Positions 62,059 through 64,000 of a stretch of DNA of 64,000 nt are shown one piece after another. The stretch's first letter is position 1. Every line of letters starts with the position of its first letter. Source of the DNA: Eubacterium sp. (GTDB taxonomy: Bacteria > Bacillota > Clostridia > Lachnospirales > Lachnospiraceae); NCBI GenBank assembly GCA_024681515.1, contig JAILAR010000174.1, forward strand, positions 62,001 to 126,000. Reading direction: 5' to 3'. Under the pieces are notes generated by a model that made no database searches, was not told the origin of the DNA, and saw only the letters and a list, made by a program, of their open reading frames with translations. Made by a program: the position numbers and the translations under genes.

Positions 62059-62085
62059 TTAGCACTCACCAAAACAGAGTGCTAA
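62059..62085. promoter_or_regulatory. CIRCE operator (HrcA site) upstream of htpG
   Basis: TTAGCACTC (62059-62067), 9-bp spacer, GAGTGCTAA (62077-62085): a perfect copy of the CIRCE consensus. HrcA binds this inverted repeat to repress class I heat-shock genes (established). In B. subtilis htpG is not an HrcA gene, so CIRCE control of htpG is a notable wiring difference. Confidence 0.95.
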
Positions 62086-62186
62086 CCAATTCAAACCGAA
62101 CGAAAAACGCAGGATCAAAACGCCGCTTTTCTTATATTCTATCTACATCTCTCAAAATATACCAATAAAAAAATCCAAAAAACAAT

Positions 62187-62213
62187 GATGCCGGATTTGG
62201 GGAATCCGGCATC
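62187..62213 (-). terminator. Terminator upstream of htpG
   Basis: Stem GATGCCGGATT/AATCCGGCATC (62187-62197 with 62203-62213), 5-nt loop; T-rich on the minus strand (TTTTTTGGATTTTTTT). It ends the transglutaminase-like transcript about 220 bp past its stop. The 456-bp gap 61981-62436 otherwise holds the CIRCE element and no credible gene. Confidence 0.75.
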
Positions 62214-62436
62214 GCATTTTGGTAAAGGATGGTTTTTCTTAAACTTTCTTAACATTTCTGTAATAAATATAACACATCTCTTCGTGAATTTCAACAATTT
62301 TTTTCTTAAAAAGTGCACAAAGATTTGTCTGACAGTTTGCGGTTTTCCATGGTTTCGGAGACACATTTCACAAAACATCGAAAACGGGTCTCAAAATGCC
62401 ATTTTTCCCTACCTGATACAGACGTTTTTCAATGGT

Positions 62437-63588
62437 TTAATTCAAGTATAATGTCAGTACAGAGAACCGAAAATCCCCCACCGTAGAATAATACGCCGTC
62501 TTTAATCCGGGAATCGAAGACAGTCCCTGAAGTGTCGTATTCGTCATCTCAAACTGTGCATACGCACATTCCAGAACCCCGTACGGACGCCCCATTGCAA
62601 TACGTGTCACATATTCATCCATATCCCGGGCATTTTCAAAATAGATCTGTTTTCTGTAATAATAATTCCATCCCATGTCCGGACAGGATTCATACTTTTC
62701 CTTATTCCAGACATGATCCCGCTCCATCATTTCATCACTCAGATTAAAATAAGCATGCGACACGATCTCCTTATCTCCCACCGGATCATCCCATGTGGCA
62801 TCCAAATGATACCAGATCCCGTTCAGCTTCACCTGATTCCACGCATGATTATCACGCCGCCCGGAGACAGTGCTCTGACCGGTCTGTTGCCCGGAGGCTG
62901 ACCTGCTGCCGGAATTTACGGTTCCTACCACATACCGGTTCTCAACTCCTGCACAGGAAAGGAGCAGCGCCATGGCTTCCGCATACCCGTTGCAGACTGC
63001 CTGCTGTTCCACCAGCGCGCCGTACGCCCGGTATTCATTGTCATTCTTATCACTTCCGAAACTGTAGGTGCAGTTTTCCACCAGATAGTCATGCAGGACA
63101 ACCTCTCGCTGGAACTCCGTCATGCTCTGATTCCCAATCTGCGAATCGATGACATTCTTCACGACCTGATATAATTTCCGGGCTTCCGGCCGGTCATCCG
63201 GGATCGGAGCCCCGTTTTTATATGCATCATAAACATAACTGTTATCCGATCGGATGATCTGAAATACCACCCGCCGTACGCCGAACAATTTCGTATGCAC
63301 CTGATAGGAATCCACGCTTCCTTCCAAATTGCTCATGATATAATTGATATTCAGCAGGTCCTCCTCCGGAATATCCTTGATGAAGAGGACCACCTCCCCT
63401 TCTTTTCCTTTTTCAAGCTCCACTGTGAGCGCTGCAGCAACCTCGTTGATATCCGTAAGCGCAGTCGACCGGTTTTTCAGATTATCCACCGGATTGATTC
63501 CGGTCCACATCTCAACCAGTTTCAGCACAACAGCGATCACTACTATGCCCACAAATAATTCGATCAAGATCTTCTGCCATCGTTTCAT
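62437..63588 (-). CDS. Membrane-anchored transglutaminase-like protein
   Basis: 383 aa. Basic start 'MKRWQK', one signal-anchor helix (about 7-23), an extracytoplasmic N-terminal region (about 30-170) and a transglutaminase/protease-like core with the triad Cys in 'AVCNGYAEAMALLLSCAGVE', His in 'NHAWNQV' and Asp in 'YHLDATWDDP'. This core occurs in clostridial surface proteases, crosslinking enzymes and binding modules; the intact triad suggests activity. Start ATG 63586-63588 is preferred over upstream in-frame ATGs because an AAAGGA site precedes it. Next to argH on the opposite strand. Confidence 0.88.
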   Translation of the reverse strand: MKRWQKILIELFVGIVVIAVVLKLVEMWTGINPVDNLKNRSTALTDINEVAAALTVELEKGKEGEVVLFIKDIPEEDLLNINYIMSNLEGSVDSYQVHTKLFGVRRVVFQIIRSDNSYVYDAYKNGAPIPDDRPEARKLYQVVKNVIDSQIGNQSMTEFQREVVLHDYLVENCTYSFGSDKNDNEYRAYGALVEQQAVCNGYAEAMALLLSCAGVENRYVVGTVNSGSRSASGQQTGQSTVSGRRDNHAWNQVKLNGIWYHLDATWDDPVGDKEIVSHAYFNLSDEMMERDHVWNKEKYESCPDMGWNYYYRKQIYFENARDMDEYVTRIAMGRPYGVLECAYAQFEMTNTTLQGLSSIPGLKTAYYSTVGDFRFSVLTLYLN

Positions 63589-63657
63589 ATATCGTAAATC
63601 CTTTATCCTGCCATTTTGTGATTCCATCGTATCACAGTTTCCAGTCATTTTCCACCC

Positions 63658-63686
63658 TTGCCCTGCCACTGTTTATGCTATATAAT
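63658..63686 (+). promoter_or_regulatory. Promoter of argH
   Basis: Plus strand: -35 TTGCCC (63658-63663), 17-bp spacer, consensus -10 TATAAT (63681-63686), 44 bp before the argH start. Confidence 0.75.
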
Positions 63687-63729
63687 GTTGCAGAAGTCTT
63701 ATCATACAAAGAAACACGAGGTACGTATC

Positions 63730-64000
63730 ATGGCACAACTATGGGGCGGTCGATTTACAAAAGAAACCGATCAGCTGGTATATGATTTCAACGCATCCAT
63801 CACCTTTGACAAGAGGCTCCTTCCCCAGGATATCCGTGGAAGCCGCGCACATGCCACCATGCTGGCTGCTGTCGGGGTGATCACGGAGGAGGAACGGGAC
63901 CAGATCCTGTCCGGATTAGGCAGCATCCTCGCCGATGTGGAAGCCGGCAACCTAAAGATCACCACACAGTACGAAGATGTCCACAGCTTTGTTGAAGCAA
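63730..64000 (+). CDS. argH: Argininosuccinate lyase, N-terminal part (cut by window end)
   Basis: First 90 residues. Begins 'AQLWGGRFTKETD' and contains 'FDKRLLPQDIRGSRAHATML' (two pieces of the N-terminal domain) and 'YEDVHSFVEA', the substrate-binding segment of ArgH. The last step of arginine synthesis: argininosuccinate to arginine and fumarate. GAGG site 8 bp before ATG 63730-63732. The remainder lies outside the window. Confidence 0.93.
   Translation, partial: MAQLWGGRFTKETDQLVYDFNASITFDKRLLPQDIRGSRAHATMLAAVGVITEEERDQILSGLGSILADVEAGNLKITTQYEDVHSFVEA

Noticed and set aside
62139..62378. 79-aa minus-strand ORF between htpG and the transglutaminase-like gene
   Set aside because: It overlaps a terminator hairpin, lacks a ribosome binding site and has no recognisable pattern.

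Overview
The window looks like chromosomal DNA of an anaerobic, low-to-moderate GC Firmicute of the class Clostridia, most likely a gut Lachnospiraceae-type bacterium (inference). Supporting signs are the gene orders ftsK/rimO/pgsA and gap-pgk-tpiA, strong AGGAGG ribosome binding sites, a biotin-dependent Na+-pumping decarboxylase locus, several GH94 beta-glucan phosphorylases, choline-binding-type wall repeats on exported proteins, a CIRCE heat-shock operator and a c-di-GMP riboswitch. No tRNA, rRNA, insertion sequence, prophage or CRISPR array was seen. Most genes are on the minus strand.

Layout: 0-0.5 kb secG with the first codons of a following gene. 0.5-4 kb a low-complexity membrane protein diverging from a MurT/GatD-like pair whose GatD lacks its catalytic residues. 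4-7.5 kb a TetM-like ribosomal GTPase fused to a YacP/Rae1-type NYN nuclease domain, behind a low-complexity membrane protein. 7.7-11.6 kb mscL and the lower-glycolysis genes gap, pgk, tpiA. 11.8-18.4 kb a PHP phosphatase, two GH94 phosphorylases and a small partner gene. 18.7-24.6 kb a copper ATPase containing an in-frame CopZ, a small Cys protein and a secreted GH3 enzyme. 24.8-36.8 kb a nuclease-fold lipoprotein, a hybrid histidine kinase, a LysR regulator divergent from a citrate/isopropylmalate-synthase-like gene, a GGDEF/EAL protein, two alpha/beta hydrolases and a BaiN/HI0933 flavoprotein. 36.9-42.9 kb the operon mmdA-oadG-biotin carrier-oadB-oadA. 43-51 kb pgsA, rimO, folD, fhs, ftsK. 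51-57.7 kb a second cellobiose phosphorylase, pnp, an aroE-aroK fusion and rpsO. 57.7-64 kb a wall-anchored solute-binding protein under a c-di-GMP-I riboswitch, htpG under CIRCE, a transglutaminase-like protein and the start of argH.

How they fit: GH94 enzymes split cello- or beta-glucan oligosaccharides with phosphate and feed glycolysis (gap, pgk, tpiA). The decarboxylase operon converts carboxylation free energy into a sodium gradient, and the citrate-synthase-like enzyme and Fhs/FolD serve anabolic and one-carbon flow. c-di-GMP signalling is represented twice: by an EAL protein and by the riboswitch in front of the wall-anchored binding protein.

Most notable: the GTPase-NYN fusion, the catalytically stripped GatD paralogue, the nested CopZ with its own Shine-Dalgarno, the palindrome over the copA promoter, the riboswitch-controlled wall-bound binding protein, and a hairpin repeated at the same distance from the start codon of two unrelated genes.
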